Assembly: GCA_003344405.1 (NCBI GenBank)
Contig: NOWV01000015.1
Span: 496,001-560,000 of the forward strand
Origin: Trichoplax sp. H2
Taxonomy: Eukaryota; Placozoa; Uniplacotomia; Trichoplacea
Reading direction: 5' to 3'
DNA length: 64,000 nt
This document shows, in pieces, positions 63,601-64,000 of the stretch. The notes under the pieces were generated by a model. The model worked only from the letters and a program-made list of their open reading frames with translations, searched no databases and was not told where the DNA came from. How positions within the stretch are numbered: the first letter of the stretch is position 1; every line of letters starts with the position of its first letter. Position numbers and translations under genes: made by a program.

Positions 63601-64000
63601 GAATTCAGAGAAATAGGACTGCTGATGCTTTTATTAAAGAACAATTTGAACTAGTTGGTTGGGATTACGCTGCAAATCTCCTGATTACATTTATGGAGCT
63701 ATTTTGTGAAATACACATCCTTTTGAGAACAGAAAGAGGAAAGGAGGGATCATCATCTTCACTACAGTACAGTATGTATGAGCAGTACATACACTAACTA
63801 TCACTAAGTGGTTGCCTTCACAAGTCTACACATATGAGGTTATCCTATCATTTTTGGGTATGGAATGGTCAAGGATGGCGATCTACATAACGCTAACTCA
63901 CTACAGAATAAGAGATCGCTCAGGAGAAATGTCACTCCAGTTCAACTGTCTAAATACTATCGTACCTGCTTCGGTGACACTGGTGAAGAAATCAGCTAAA
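60618..64000 (-). CDS. NELFA: Negative elongation factor A (5' end beyond window)
   Basis: Ten exons join in phase: 63966-64000 (partial), 63115-63291, 62859-62918, 62512-62666, 62354-62420, 61762-62152, 61503-61537, 61169-61410, 60983-61085 and 60618-60853. NELF-A landmarks appear in order: MPLEASYINSTVLNNLYG, then KHFTLKRKPKSAELRA (near-identical to human), a Pro/Ser/Arg-rich segment, LLEIEDQPRSASREAKRKKK, a long Lys/Ser/Thr-rich disordered linker, the C-terminal QLVEFNNMFRQYGNRVSFEE-KAQILQFIVG block, and KSVFVMNYDTGEWRRE at the end, which parallels human VFEMNYATGQWTRF. NELF-A is part of the NELF complex that holds RNA polymerase II in promoter-proximal pausing. The N-terminal polymerase-contacting domain is almost entirely outside the window. 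Confidence 0.9.

Noticed and set aside
63560-63797. Open plus-strand stretch with protein-like composition (FIKEQFELVGWDYAAN)
   Set aside because: It lies inside a phase-consistent NELF-A intron on the opposite strand, has no ATG near its start, and matches nothing known to me. An antisense gene is not excluded but not supported.

Overview
This window is nuclear DNA from an animal. It is about two-thirds A+T. Genes are split by many short GT-AG introns, spacers are long, and two 20-base runs of N mark scaffold gaps. The gene set points to a metazoan: an FHA protein carrying the Ki-67/RepoMan PP1-docking module, CREBRF, NELF-A, and a glutamate dehydrogenase with the antenna insertion. Base composition, intron style and gene density suggest an early-branching animal, with a placozoan (Trichoplax/Hoilungia type) as my best guess. 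That is an inference, not something the sequence proves.

Layout from left to right: (1) the 5' part of a Ki-67/RepoMan-like gene on the minus strand (1-1943); (2) a 12.8-kb gene-poor stretch with at least four families of local tandem or fold-back repeats; (3) a CREBRF-like bZIP gene on plus (14714-16659); (4) an ENTPD4/7-like Golgi/endosomal nucleoside diphosphatase on minus (19330-24213); (5) an inverted-repeat transposon relic (25188-25729) and a gap flanked by two near-identical copies of the same sequence; (6) an unrecognised TPR protein on minus (27913-30421); (7) the very intron-rich PDCD11/RRP5 ribosome-biogenesis gene on plus (34529-45212); (8) cytosolic aspartate aminotransferase on minus (45907-50659), tail-to-tail with PDCD11; (9) mitochondrial glutamate dehydrogenase on minus (52212-58032), with the second gap in its first intron; (10) NELF-A on minus (60618 to the window edge).

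Most genes are single-copy housekeeping genes with unrelated cellular roles. The exception is the adjacent aspartate aminotransferase and glutamate dehydrogenase, which both work on the glutamate/2-oxoglutarate pair. Five of the recognised genes (Ki-67, ENTPD7, PDCD11, GOT1, GLUD1) have human counterparts on the long arm of chromosome 10. The window is therefore probably a piece of an ancient linkage group.

Spacers and long first introns are filled with locally amplified repeats (periods about 36 to 225 bp) and with a pentamer repeat, ACTGT mixed with its complement ACAGT, which makes dense palindromes. Both scaffold gaps sit beside such pentamer tracts, and the sequences flanking each gap look like two unmerged alleles.
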